Assembly: GCA_020637635.1 (NCBI GenBank)
Contig: JACKKB010000003.1
Span: 248,001 to 312,000, forward strand
Direction: 5' to 3'
Source of the DNA: Albidovulum sp.
GTDB taxonomy: Bacteria; Pseudomonadota; Alphaproteobacteria; Rhodobacterales; Rhodobacteraceae
DNA: 64,000 nt
Shown: positions 34,339-43,027 of the stretch, piece after piece
How positions within the stretch are numbered: position 1 is the stretch's first letter
How the letters are laid out: every line of letters starts with the position of its first letter
Program-made: the position numbers and the translations under genes
The notes under the pieces: generated by a model
The model's database searches: none
Seen by the model: only the letters and a program-made list of their open reading frames with translations
What the model was told of the DNA's origin: nothing

Positions 34339-36636
34339 TCAGTTCTCCATGTCGGCGGCCACCGCATAGGCCACCCGTTCGGCATCCGTCAGATCGATGG
34401 CGCGCGTCTGGTCCCAGAGTTCGCGAAAAGACTCCGCATCCTTCAGTTCTGCCACCTTCGCGCGGTGCCAGTCTAACGCGCTCGCGTGCAGCCTGCCGAG
34501 GGTGGGATCGGCAAGAAGCGCCGCCATCGCCGCCGTCATCCGCGGCATTTGGCGCAGGATCGTGCGGTCGGTATTGCGATTCCAGTCGTGACGGACCCAG
34601 TAGTTGAGCCCGATCGAGCGATCGACATGCAGCGCCCGTCCGCGGTGCCGCTTGACGAGAAAGTTCTCGCGCGACCGCAGCGCATAATGATTGAGCTGCA
34701 CCGCATCGAACCCGATCGAGCCGAGCGAGTTGCGCCAACCCTTCGTCGCCAGTTCGTGGGTGACGTCCTTGAGCGAGCCGTTCAGCCAGCGCACCGCATC
34801 GGCCCGCTCCGGCGCGAGCTTGTTGGGGCGGTGGCACGAAAGCTTGGCATAGGCTCCGACATTGCGGGTGATGGTCTTGAACCCCCACATCGTGTGGGGC
34901 TTCGGACAATAGGCCGGCGAACAGCCGGTGAACCGGTCGAGCACCGCGCCGTCGCCGATCTCGTCGACCCCGGCATTGCCGAAGAGCCGCCATGTCATGG
35001 CGAGGTTCGTGGCGTCTCCCATCGCCTGATAGAGCTCGGCCATGGTGCCGTCGCCGAGACGGATGTTGATGAATTCGTCGACGTCGATGTGGATGAGCCA
35101 TTCTGCCTGACGGACGAGAGGCATCTTCATGGCCCGATTGAGCGCCGCCTGTTGCGGCGACTTGCCTTTCCAGGTGTCGTTGCGCTCGTGCGTGGCGATG
35201 CCGAGTGCCTGCAGCCGCTCGAGGATCGCATCGGTGCCGTCGGTGCAATCGTTGGTGAAGATGAGGAAATGATCGATGCCGATGGCCCGGTGATAGGCGA
35301 CCCATTCAAGGATATAGGGTCCCTCGTTCTTCATGCAGCCAACGATGAGCGACCGGGTGAAAGGCGCGGGATCGGCACCCGCGTCCGCTGGCCTGATCGC
35401 CTCGTCGAAACCGACGATGCCATCGTTGTGCGGCCAGAAGCGGCCACCCGCGAAACCGCGGTAGATCTCCTTGGCCTGCGTGTTCAGCACGGTCTCGGCG
35501 GCAGCCGACAGGGGCTCCGGCGCCCTGGCCGCCCGCGCCGACCGGGCGCTCGATGCCTGTCCGGTCAGGGCCGCCTCGCGCGCCGCGCGCTGTGCCGCGA
35601 CCCTGGTCTTCAGCGCCTCGAGCGCGACCGGCAGGCCTACCAGGGCCGGCGCGGGATCGAATGCCGGATCGCCTTCGATGGTCACCGGCCTGTCGGCCGC
35701 GCCCTTCAGCCCCCGCAACCCGGCCGTGAGGGCAGCCAGGTCGCGCGCCCGCAACGGCGGGGCGTCGTCGCCCAGCCCGGCCAGCGCGCGGTCGCGCAGC
35801 ACCCAAGGGACCGCGCCGAGCCGGCTTTCGATCTCGGCCAGCGCCCGGTTCATCGTCAGCATCCGCCTGAGCGTCGGGACCGAGGGCAGCGGCACGGCGG
35901 GGCCCTGTCCGGGCACGAATGGCAGCGCCAGATCGCGGCCGACCGTCTTCAGCGTCGCCGCCGTCGCCAGGCCCGGCGGCAGTTCGCGCGCCAGAACCGC
36001 ATCATCTCCGAAGACGCGCGACCAGAGCGCGGCGAGACCCGCCGCATCGACGGCGGGCGTCGGCGTCTGGACCAGCGGATGTCGCGACGGCTGCGGCGGC
36101 ACCCGGCAGGCAGCGCGCAGTTCGCCCGCTGCCTGCCACCAGCCTGCGGGATCGCCGCCCACCCGCTGTTCGTCGGCGAGCCCCGTCGTCCGCCCCGCCG
36201 CCACCTGCGCGACGAACGCATCGGCCAGCGCCTCGGCCGGGTGCGCCATGTGCAGCACCGCCGTCAGGTCGTCCGAGAAGTCGAGCAGCCAGCGGTGCAG
36301 ATCGCCGAGCCGCTGTTCGGTGTCGCACCAGAGAGCGGCATCTGGCAGGGGCACAACCAGGACCCGTGGCCGTTCGCTGACCACCAGCCGCGCGATCCGG
36401 AACCGCATCGCCATGGCCAGGTCCTGACGGTCGATCGGCTCGAAATAGCCGCGCGCGACGCCAAGCGGGTGGACTTCGGCCGGCGGCAGCGAGGCAACAA
36501 GGAGATCGGCCGGCGCCACGCCTTCGACCTCTGCCAGCGATCGTATCCCGACAGCGGCGCCCTTGCCGGCCGTCAGACCCGCCCCGACCGCGGCGAGGGC
36601 TGCGCGCGCCGTTCCGGAATGGACAACGATCTTCAT
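34339..36636 (-). CDS. Large glycosyltransferase family 2-like protein with an unknown N-terminal domain
   Basis: A 765-aa protein. The C-terminal part (from about residue 420) is a Glyco_tranf_2_4/GT92-like glycosyltransferase: SLIVGCMKNEGPYILEWVAYHR, HFLIFTNDCTDGTDAIL, and the metal site WLIHIDVDEFINI. The N-terminal ~400 residues have no family I recognise; they are rich in Ala, Leu, Arg and Pro, with no signal peptide, and contain a short basic/coil region around RVAAQRAAREAALTG. Start at 36636 follows a clear Shine-Dalgarno (CAGGAGTGAC). It heads the three-gene glycan operon on the minus strand. The N-terminal half resembles no sugar-binding domain by eye and deserves structure prediction. 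Confidence 0.7.
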   Translation of the reverse strand: MKIVVHSGTARAALAAVGAGLTAGKGAAVGIRSLAEVEGVAPADLLVASLPPAEVHPLGVARGYFEPIDRQDLAMAMRFRIARLVVSERPRVLVVPLPDAALWCDTEQRLGDLHRWLLDFSDDLTAVLHMAHPAEALADAFVAQVAAGRTTGLADEQRVGGDPAGWWQAAGELRAACRVPPQPSRHPLVQTPTPAVDAAGLAALWSRVFGDDAVLARELPPGLATAATLKTVGRDLALPFVPGQGPAVPLPSVPTLRRMLTMNRALAEIESRLGAVPWVLRDRALAGLGDDAPPLRARDLAALTAGLRGLKGAADRPVTIEGDPAFDPAPALVGLPVALEALKTRVAAQRAAREAALTGQASSARSARAARAPEPLSAAAETVLNTQAKEIYRGFAGGRFWPHNDGIVGFDEAIRPADAGADPAPFTRSLIVGCMKNEGPYILEWVAYHRAIGIDHFLIFTNDCTDGTDAILERLQALGIATHERNDTWKGKSPQQAALNRAMKMPLVRQAEWLIHIDVDEFINIRLGDGTMAELYQAMGDATNLAMTWRLFGNAGVDEIGDGAVLDRFTGCSPAYCPKPHTMWGFKTITRNVGAYAKLSCHRPNKLAPERADAVRWLNGSLKDVTHELATKGWRNSLGSIGFDAVQLNHYALRSRENFLVKRHRGRALHVDRSIGLNYWVRHDWNRNTDRTILRQMPRMTAAMAALLADPTLGRLHASALDWHRAKVAELKDAESFRELWDQTRAIDLTDAERVAYAVAADMEN

Positions 36637-36717
36637 GTCACTCCTGGCCCTGCGTTTTCTGCTTTTTCGGGGCACTGCTGCTCGGCGCCAGTTTGGCGGC
36701 TCGGCGCGTGGAGTGCA

Positions 36718-36737
36718 AGCCGGCTCTCCCGCCGGCT
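36718..36737 (-). terminator. Hairpin at the end of the methylamine operon
   Basis: A 7-bp perfect stem (AGCCGGC / GCCGGCT) with a 6-nt loop begins on the hyuA stop codon. There is no T-run after it on the minus strand, so it is a weak terminator candidate marking the operon end. Confidence 0.35.
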
Positions 36738-38740
36738 CAGCCCCGGGCGATGCGCGGCCGACCCTGTGCGGTGACGCGGAGCCGCGCCTCGATGAACATC
36801 GGTTGACCCTCGATCTCGATCTCCGAGAGCTGCCGCTCGGTGCTCACGCGCATCTCTTCCACCCCCGCCCGGCGCGCCCGCTCCTCGGCTTCGCCCCGCA
36901 ACGCGGCCTCGAGCGCCCCGAGCGCCGCATCGCGGTGGCGGAACCGCTCCGGCCCGGCCGGCAGATGTGCGACGAAGACGCCGGCGGCCGGGCTCGTGAC
37001 GATGCCTTCCACATGCATCGCGATCTGCCCCACGACTGCCCCGATGGCATTGGCGACGCCGGCGTGATGCGGCAGGATCATGCGGACATGCAGCCGCTCG
37101 CCGACCGCTCGGTAGTAGTTGGGCGCCGAGGCGCCGAGCCCGACCACCGGCACCGTCAGCCGCGCATCGAATGCAAGAAGCCCACGGTTGCCGTCGAACC
37201 CCGCGCGGGTAAGCGGATGACGGGCCAGCACCGCGGGCGCCTCCGACCAGCTGCCGTCTTCGGCAAAGGCCGTCTCGAGCAGGCAGTCGACCGTCTGCCG
37301 CGTCAACTGCGCGACGATCGCTTCGGCGATCTCCTCGGCTCCCTGGGCGATCCGCTCTCCCTTGCCGTTGCGCCGCCGCGCCATCAGCAAGAGCGCCTTG
37401 CGCGCCGCGCCGGTGTCCCAGCTGTCGAGCGTGCCGAGCACATGCGAGGCGTCCGATGGCGTGGCGCCGGCGATCATCACCTGTCCCCGCGCCACGAGCC
37501 GCATCAGCGCCGGCTGTTCGAGCCGCGTGCGGACTGCATCCGCAAACCGGGCCGGTCCCGCGGCAAGACGCCCGGCGACGACCGCCTCGCGTCCCTCGAG
37601 CCCGGCAGGCAGGCTCGCCCACATCGGCAAGACAAAGCGCCCGTCATGTTCGCCGACGCTGTCGCCGGCAAGCCAGGCATCAAGCGCACCATGCACGAGA
37701 GCGGGCCACTCGCGCGCCGCGAGCGATACCGGCACCAGCCGCCGCGGTCCGAGCACGAGCCCCGCGATGAGGCCGTCGGTCACGTGAACCTCGCTGTCGC
37801 CGCCAAGGCCGGTCGTCCGCATCGAGACGGCCTCGACCATGGTGCGGAAGGCGCCGACCCGGGCGCCGAGAGGGTCGATTGTGGGCCTGCCCTCGCGCAG
37901 AAGGCAGACATCCGTGGTCGTGCCGCCGATGTCGGAAACAAGCGCATCGCGCTCGCCTGTCAGCCAGCTTGCCCCGGCGATGGAGGCCGCGGGGCCGGAA
38001 AGGATCGTCTCGATCGGGCGCTCACGCGCCAAAGCCGCCGAGACGAGCGCGCCATCGCCGCGCACCACCATCAGGGGGGCCGCGATGCCGATCACGCGCA
38101 TGTGCATCTCGCAAGCGTGGATCAGACGGTCGATCATGCTGATGAGCCGCGCGTTCAGCACCGCGGTCAATGCGCGCCTCGGACCGTTCAGCCCGGCCGA
38201 AAGCTCATGCGAACATGTGACGGGGAGCCCGGTCCGCGCCCGGATGATCTCGCGCGCGGCCTTCTCATGCGCGGGGTTGCGGGTCGCGAAGCTTGCCGCC
38301 ACCGCAAAGCCGGTTATCCCGGGCCTGAGCTCGTCGAGCGCAGCCACAAGCGCATCGGTATCGAGCGGCGCGCTTTCGCCACCCGCATGGTTGTGGCCAC
38401 CCGCAATACAGATCGCCGGATCGCCTTTCAGCGCGTCCAGAAGCCCCTCGCGGCCAAGTTCCGCCTCATCGAAACCGATGAAGACAAGCGCGACCCGCCC
38501 GCCCTGCCCCTCGACGAGCGCGTTGGTCGCGAGCGTCGTCGACAGCGAGACGAGCGCGATCTCGCCCGCCGTCGCCCCCGAGGCGGCAAGCGCGGCATCG
38601 ATCGCACCCGCGACCCCGATCGCCAGGTCCGGCCGCGAGGTCAGCGCCTTGGCCGAGGCGACGACACGGTCCGCGGCCTCGTCGAGGAGGACCGCGTCGG
38701 TGTAGGTGCCGCCAGTATCGACGCCAAGAAGATAGGCCAT
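36737..38740 (-). CDS. Hydantoinase/oxoprolinase family protein, HyuA-like
   Basis: A 667-aa protein of the ATP-dependent N-methylhydantoinase A/5-oxoprolinase alpha family. The N-terminal part opens LLGVDTGGTYTDAVLLDE and the second phosphate motif is SDIGGTTTDVCLL, both of the ASKHA fold; the C-terminal end has the usual domain. Such enzymes open cyclic amides at the cost of ATP, normally with a HyuB partner, but no hyuB gene lies here. It is last in the six-gene operon after the GMC oxidoreductase (12-bp gap). Substrate could be a hydantoin, an oxoproline or another cyclised N-methyl compound. Confidence 0.8.
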   Translation of the reverse strand: MAYLLGVDTGGTYTDAVLLDEAADRVVASAKALTSRPDLAIGVAGAIDAALAASGATAGEIALVSLSTTLATNALVEGQGGRVALVFIGFDEAELGREGLLDALKGDPAICIAGGHNHAGGESAPLDTDALVAALDELRPGITGFAVAASFATRNPAHEKAAREIIRARTGLPVTCSHELSAGLNGPRRALTAVLNARLISMIDRLIHACEMHMRVIGIAAPLMVVRGDGALVSAALARERPIETILSGPAASIAGASWLTGERDALVSDIGGTTTDVCLLREGRPTIDPLGARVGAFRTMVEAVSMRTTGLGGDSEVHVTDGLIAGLVLGPRRLVPVSLAAREWPALVHGALDAWLAGDSVGEHDGRFVLPMWASLPAGLEGREAVVAGRLAAGPARFADAVRTRLEQPALMRLVARGQVMIAGATPSDASHVLGTLDSWDTGAARKALLLMARRRNGKGERIAQGAEEIAEAIVAQLTRQTVDCLLETAFAEDGSWSEAPAVLARHPLTRAGFDGNRGLLAFDARLTVPVVGLGASAPNYYRAVGERLHVRMILPHHAGVANAIGAVVGQIAMHVEGIVTSPAAGVFVAHLPAGPERFRHRDAALGALEAALRGEAEERARRAGVEEMRVSTERQLSEIEIEGQPMFIEARLRVTAQGRPRIARG

Positions 38741-38752
38741 TGCTTTCGTCCC

Positions 38753-40375
38753 TCAGCGCCTTGCCCGCGCGATCTGCCCGGCTCCGATCCAGCCGACGAG
38801 AATGCTCGGCGCATTCGTATTGCCTCCGATCAGCGTAGGAAAGACCGATGCGTCGCACACCCGAAGCCCCTCCGTTCCGCGGACCTTCAGTTCCGGGTCG
38901 ACCGCACTCCTCGACGGATCGCGCCCCATCCGCACCGTGCAGGAAGGGTGATAGACCGTCCCCGACCGCGCCCGGAAGTCGGCGATGAGCTCGACGTCGG
39001 TCTGAACCTCCGGGCCCGGCCGCAACTCCTCGGCAATGAGCCCGGCGAGCGGCTCGGAAGCGGCGATCCGGCGCAGATATCTGACCGCGGCCAGCATCTC
39101 GGCCACGTCGTGGTCGGTCGAATAGGCATTCGCGATGATCTTTGGATGCGTGAAGGGATCGGCGCTGCGAAGCACGATTTCGCCGCGGCTGGTCGGCCGG
39201 CAGTTGGACAGCCCGATCGACATCCCCGGGAAGGGATCCGGCGACAGGATCGGCCGCTCGCCCTCGCGCGGCAGCAGCGTCGAGAACGCCTGGAAATAAA
39301 GCTGCATGTTCGGCCGCGCGAGGTCCGGCGAGGTCCGGAAGAAGCCGCCCGCATGGTTGATCGACTTGGCCAGGGGCCCGCCGCCGGCCAGGAGATAGCG
39401 CAGGCCGACAAGCGCCTTGCCCCACCAGGGTCGCAGGATATCGTTGTAGGTCGGCACTTTCATCCGCCAGGTGTAGTTCAGCCCCTGGTGGTCGTTGAGG
39501 TTCTGCCCGACCATCGGCGCATCGGCGACGACCGCGATGCCTTGCGCCGCGAGCGCCGCACCAGGCCCCACCCCCGAGAGCATCAGAAGCTGCGGCGAAC
39601 CAATCGCGCCGGCGGCAATTATCACCTCGGATTCGGCTCTGATCTTGCCGAAAACACCTTTCCGGCAATAGGCGACACCGACGGCTCGGCGCCCCTCGAA
39701 GAGGATCTGCGTGACCTGCGTTCCGGTCATCACCGCGACATTCGCGCGCCGCATCGCCGGGTGCAGGAAGGCCCGCGCCGCCGAGTTGCGCCGCGCCCCT
39801 CGAATTGTCATCTGGTAGATGCCGACGCCTTCCTGCTCGGCGCCGTTGAAATCGTCGTTGCGGCGCAGCCCCGTCGCCTCGGTCGCTGCGACGAAAGGCT
39901 CGACGAGCGGATGCATGTCGCGCCGGTTCGCCGAGATGAAGAGCGGCCCACCCTTGCCGCGGAACGCGTTGCCGCCCGCCTCGGTATCCTCGATCTCGCG
40001 ATAGGCCCGAAGCGCCGCCGCACGGCCCCAGGCCGGTCCGGCCTCGCTCTCCCAGTCGTCATAGTCGCTCTGATGGCCGCGGATCCAGACCATCGCGTTG
40101 ATCGAGCTCGACCCGCCAAGGAGCTTGCCGCGCGGCCAGTGATCGCGGTTCCCCGCCAGCCCCGGGTCGGCTTCCGCCCGGTAGAGCCAGTTCACCGCCG
40201 GATCGTAGAAGAGCTTGCCGTAGCCCAGCGGCATCTGAACGTAGAACCGCCGGTCGCTGCCGCCCGCCTCGATGACGAGAACCCGAGCGCGCCCGTCCGC
40301 CGACAACCGTTCGGCCAGAACGCAGCCTGCCGAGCCCGCGCCCACGATGATGTAGTCGAATTTCGCGCTGTCCAC
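38753..40375 (-). CDS. GMC-family flavin oxidoreductase (choline dehydrogenase-like)
   Basis: A 540-aa FAD enzyme that oxidises an alcohol to an aldehyde. The FAD motif is DYIIVGAGSAGCVLAERLS, followed by GMC signature regions GGSSSINAMVWIRGH and GAIGSPQLLMLSG; the C-terminal His region is YHPSCTVRMG. The start is a GTG at 40375, seven bases after AAGGG; an out-of-frame ATG overlaps it and an upstream ATG frame lacks coding character. Position after the 3-HIBADH-like gene suggests successive oxidation of an alcohol intermediate. Similar enzymes use choline, but the operon lacks a betaine aldehyde dehydrogenase. Confidence 0.88.
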   Translation of the reverse strand: MDSAKFDYIIVGAGSAGCVLAERLSADGRARVLVIEAGGSDRRFYVQMPLGYGKLFYDPAVNWLYRAEADPGLAGNRDHWPRGKLLGGSSSINAMVWIRGHQSDYDDWESEAGPAWGRAAALRAYREIEDTEAGGNAFRGKGGPLFISANRRDMHPLVEPFVAATEATGLRRNDDFNGAEQEGVGIYQMTIRGARRNSAARAFLHPAMRRANVAVMTGTQVTQILFEGRRAVGVAYCRKGVFGKIRAESEVIIAAGAIGSPQLLMLSGVGPGAALAAQGIAVVADAPMVGQNLNDHQGLNYTWRMKVPTYNDILRPWWGKALVGLRYLLAGGGPLAKSINHAGGFFRTSPDLARPNMQLYFQAFSTLLPREGERPILSPDPFPGMSIGLSNCRPTSRGEIVLRSADPFTHPKIIANAYSTDHDVAEMLAAVRYLRRIAASEPLAGLIAEELRPGPEVQTDVELIADFRARSGTVYHPSCTVRMGRDPSRSAVDPELKVRGTEGLRVCDASVFPTLIGGNTNAPSILVGWIGAGQIARARR

Positions 40376-40468
40376 GTCATGTCCCTTTTCGACCTTCCTC
40401 CCACGCGGAAAGCACCGGTTCCGTCCGTTCCGCGACGCCGCGCGTCGCGTCCGGACCATCCGTCGGTT

Positions 40469-41368
40469 CTATTCGAGCCGGGCCGGAAAGCCCTCGGCGC
40501 GCAGATCGGTGTCAAGCAGGTCCTCGAGCAACTTTGCGATCATCGGCGATTGCGCCGCACCGCCAAAGGCTGCCCGCGCCGCGACATAGGTCTGTTCGGT
40601 GGCGGCGGCGAGGTCGAGCGGGACGCCGAATTCTCGTCCGAATGCGAGCGCGAAACCGAGATCCTTCAGCGCCAGATCGACCGAAAACGCGATATCGTAG
40701 GAGCCGTTGAGAATGAGCGCCCCTTCGGTCTCGTGCACGAAGGAATTGCCCGACGAGGCCCGGATCGCCTCCCACGCCTGCCTCAGGTCGAGCCCGCCGC
40801 GCCGGGCCAGCATGAGCGCCTCGGACGTGGCCTTGAGATGGATGAAGGCCAGCATGTTGGTGATCACCTTGATGATTGCCGACGCGCCGAGCGGCCCCAT
40901 GTGGAAGATCCGCGCCCCCATCGCTTCCATCGCCGGCCGGTGCAGCTCCACAAGGTCGGTATCGCCACCCGGCAGCATGGTGATCTCGCCGCGCGCGGCC
41001 AGATGGACGCCCCCTGTCACCGGAAGTTCGAGCATGCGCACCCCGGCGTCACGGGCAACCCCGGCCAGGCGCAACACGTCGTCGCGGCCGAGCGTCGACA
41101 TCTCGATCCAGGTCGCCCCGGGCTTCATGGCGGGCAGGATCTGCCCCAGAACCAGCTCCGACACCGCCGGCGAAGGCAGACAGGTAATGACGTGATCGAC
41201 CGAGGCCGCGACCTCGGCCGCGCCGCCGGCCCAGCGCGCACCCGCCGCCTCGAGCGTCGCGGCCGCTGCCCGGTTCACGTCGTGAACCGTCACCTCGTGG
41301 CCACCACGCATCAGACAGGCGGCACAGCTCGCCCCGAGATTGCCGAGACCGATATAGCCGTAATGCAT
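40469..41368 (-). CDS. NAD(P)-dependent beta-hydroxyacid dehydrogenase, 3-hydroxyisobutyrate dehydrogenase-like
   Basis: A 299-aa dehydrogenase. N-terminal Rossmann motif YGYIGLGNLGASCAACLMRGG; substrate motif ELPVTGGVHLAARGEITML; catalytic Lys in GASAIIKVITNMLAF. These define the beta-hydroxyacid dehydrogenase family (HIBADH, tartronate semialdehyde reductase). Shine-Dalgarno GGGGGG upstream of the ATG. In this operon it probably acts on a hydroxyacid or its aldehyde made from the demethylated product; the exact substrate is unknown. Confidence 0.85.
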   Translation of the reverse strand: MHYGYIGLGNLGASCAACLMRGGHEVTVHDVNRAAAATLEAAGARWAGGAAEVAASVDHVITCLPSPAVSELVLGQILPAMKPGATWIEMSTLGRDDVLRLAGVARDAGVRMLELPVTGGVHLAARGEITMLPGGDTDLVELHRPAMEAMGARIFHMGPLGASAIIKVITNMLAFIHLKATSEALMLARRGGLDLRQAWEAIRASSGNSFVHETEGALILNGSYDIAFSVDLALKDLGFALAFGREFGVPLDLAAATEQTYVAARAAFGGAAQSPMIAKLLEDLLDTDLRAEGFPARLE

Positions 41369-41392
41369 CAGACCCCCCGAACAGTCTCTGTT

Positions 41393-42946
41393 TCAGCGGA
41401 AATAGATGTTGTAGTCGCGCCGGATTGCGGCATCGAGCTGCGGATCGATCTGCGTCCCCGCCTTCGAGAGGATCTCGTTCTTGCGCGCGATCGCACGCTC
41501 GAGCAGCTGCGGCCGGTCGGCCTCGACCCATTCCTTCGGGCTCATCCGGTTGCCGAGCGTCGGGTAGACATACTCGGTCTGCATGAACCTCAGCGTCTGC
41601 TCGGAACCGAGATAATGCCCCGGCCCGCCAAGACAGACCGCCTTCATCGCCTCGATCGAGGTCGTTTCGTCGGTCACATCGATGCCGCGCACGCAGCGCA
41701 GCACCTGTCCGAGGATATCGTCGCCCAGCACCAGACTCTCGAGGCAGAAGCCAAGCAGCGAGGCATGCATGCCGACCGCCTCGTAGACCATGTTGAGCCC
41801 GGAGAGCCCGGCAAGCGTGTTGGTGATCGCCTGCTCCCATCCCGCCTGCATGTCGGGCAGCTTCGAATCCGAGATCCCGGCGGCGGCGCCGCCCGGCAGA
41901 CCGTAGAACCTGTGCATCTGGGCGCAGCCCGCCGTCAGGAGCGCCTGCTCCGCCGACCCGCCCGACATCGCCCCCGTGCGCAGATCCGAGACGAAGGGCC
42001 AGGTGCCGAAGATCGCCGGATGGCCGGGCGCCATCGCGTTCACGTAGACGACCCCGGCAAGGCACTCCGCCATCGCCTGCACGATGGCGAGCGCAATCGG
42101 CGCCGGGGCCGTTGCCCCGGCCTGCCCCGCACTGAGCAAAAGAACCGGCATGCCGCCACGAATGCAGGCCTCCATCGTGATGCAGCTTTCCTCGGCGAAC
42201 TTCATTGGCGGCACGACGAAACAGTTGGAGTTCGAGATGAAAGGGCGCGCGCGCCAGGCAGCCTCGCCCCCGGCGATGCGATGGATCATCTCGAACGAGG
42301 GCGCGACATGGGCCGGATCGCTGAACGAGGTGCCGACATGCTTGGTCGTTCCCGCGCAACAGGCATAGAGCGTGTTCAGGTCCATCTCGAGATTGTCGGT
42401 CACGTCGCGCGCCACCATCGCGCGCTGAAAGAAATGAACGTTGTCGAGATGTTGCGTGAGACGCGCCGCGTCATAGAGATCCTGCGCGGTCGAATCGCGA
42501 TAGCTGTCGGTCTCGAGGTCGACCACATGCACGGCCGCCCCGGCGGTGCCGAAATGCACGTTGCTGCCCGTCAGATGCAGGTCGTGCTTCGGATCGCGCC
42601 CGAAAAGCGTGATATCCCGTGCCGCCAGCGCCAGCATGTCCTCGACCAGCGCGCGCGGAAACCGTATCCGCCCGTCATCGCCCTGCACCGCACCTGCACC
42701 GGTCAGGATCTCCACCCCCGATTCCGGCGCCTGCGAAAGCCCGATCACCTCGAGCGCCTCCAGTGCCGAAGCATGGATCCGCGCGACATCGCCATCGCCA
42801 AGCGGCCGGTACTGCCCGCCGGTCAGCCCGGCCCGGATCGGCCGCAGGTTCTCCGCCAGCGGCGCGGCACGTAGGGCGCGGCGCGCCTCGCGCCCGCCCG
42901 CCCGCGCCGTCCGCCGCGGTGCACAGTTCACGCCTTCGTCCGACAT
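41393..42946 (-). CDS. Trimethylamine methyltransferase family protein (MttB superfamily, non-pyrrolysine)
   Basis: A 517-aa TIM-barrel protein of the MttB/COG5598 superfamily. Typical segments are DITLFGRDPKHDLHL, FGTAGAAVHVVDLETDSYRDS, FISNSNCFVVPPMKF and VLLLSAGQAGATAP. No in-frame amber codon occurs and the gene ends with TGA, so it is a non-pyrrolysine member like glycine betaine or proline betaine:corrinoid methyltransferases. In anaerobes these pass a methyl group to a corrinoid protein; no such protein is encoded nearby. Clear Shine-Dalgarno (GAGGAG). Between two demethylating flavoproteins and two dehydrogenases, it likely handles a quaternary amine. Confidence 0.85.
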   Translation of the reverse strand: MSDEGVNCAPRRTARAGGREARRALRAAPLAENLRPIRAGLTGGQYRPLGDGDVARIHASALEALEVIGLSQAPESGVEILTGAGAVQGDDGRIRFPRALVEDMLALAARDITLFGRDPKHDLHLTGSNVHFGTAGAAVHVVDLETDSYRDSTAQDLYDAARLTQHLDNVHFFQRAMVARDVTDNLEMDLNTLYACCAGTTKHVGTSFSDPAHVAPSFEMIHRIAGGEAAWRARPFISNSNCFVVPPMKFAEESCITMEACIRGGMPVLLLSAGQAGATAPAPIALAIVQAMAECLAGVVYVNAMAPGHPAIFGTWPFVSDLRTGAMSGGSAEQALLTAGCAQMHRFYGLPGGAAAGISDSKLPDMQAGWEQAITNTLAGLSGLNMVYEAVGMHASLLGFCLESLVLGDDILGQVLRCVRGIDVTDETTSIEAMKAVCLGGPGHYLGSEQTLRFMQTEYVYPTLGNRMSPKEWVEADRPQLLERAIARKNEILSKAGTQIDPQLDAAIRRDYNIYFR

Positions 42947-42983
42947 GGCCCCTACTCCTCAAAGCCGCTGGCTTCGCCTGTTT

Positions 42984-43022
42984 CCAAATATCCTCGGGGG
43001 TCCGGGGGCAGACGGCCCCCGG
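42984..43022. repeat. Rhodobacterales-type GC-rich hairpin repeat, copy 1
   Basis: An 8-bp perfect stem (CCGGGGGC, loop AGACG, GCCCCCGG at 43002-43022) is flanked by AAATATCCTCGGGGGT. It lies 5 bp after the stop of the first DMGDH-like gene on the minus strand. A near-identical flank occurs at 45497-45518. Such elements recur between genes in this order and may end transcripts or stabilise them. Confidence 0.6.
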
Positions 43023-43027
43023 GCACC

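Noticed and set aside
36563..42874. A 2103-codon open frame on the plus strand
   Set aside because: It runs antisense through five well-recognised minus-strand genes. Its Arg/His/Asp/Glu-rich composition is the usual shadow of GC-rich coding DNA, and no domain is recognisable.
41393..42946. Pyrrolysine-containing MttB gene
   Set aside because: No in-frame TAG occurs, the gene ends with TGA, and no pyl genes are present. It is a non-pyrrolysine family member.
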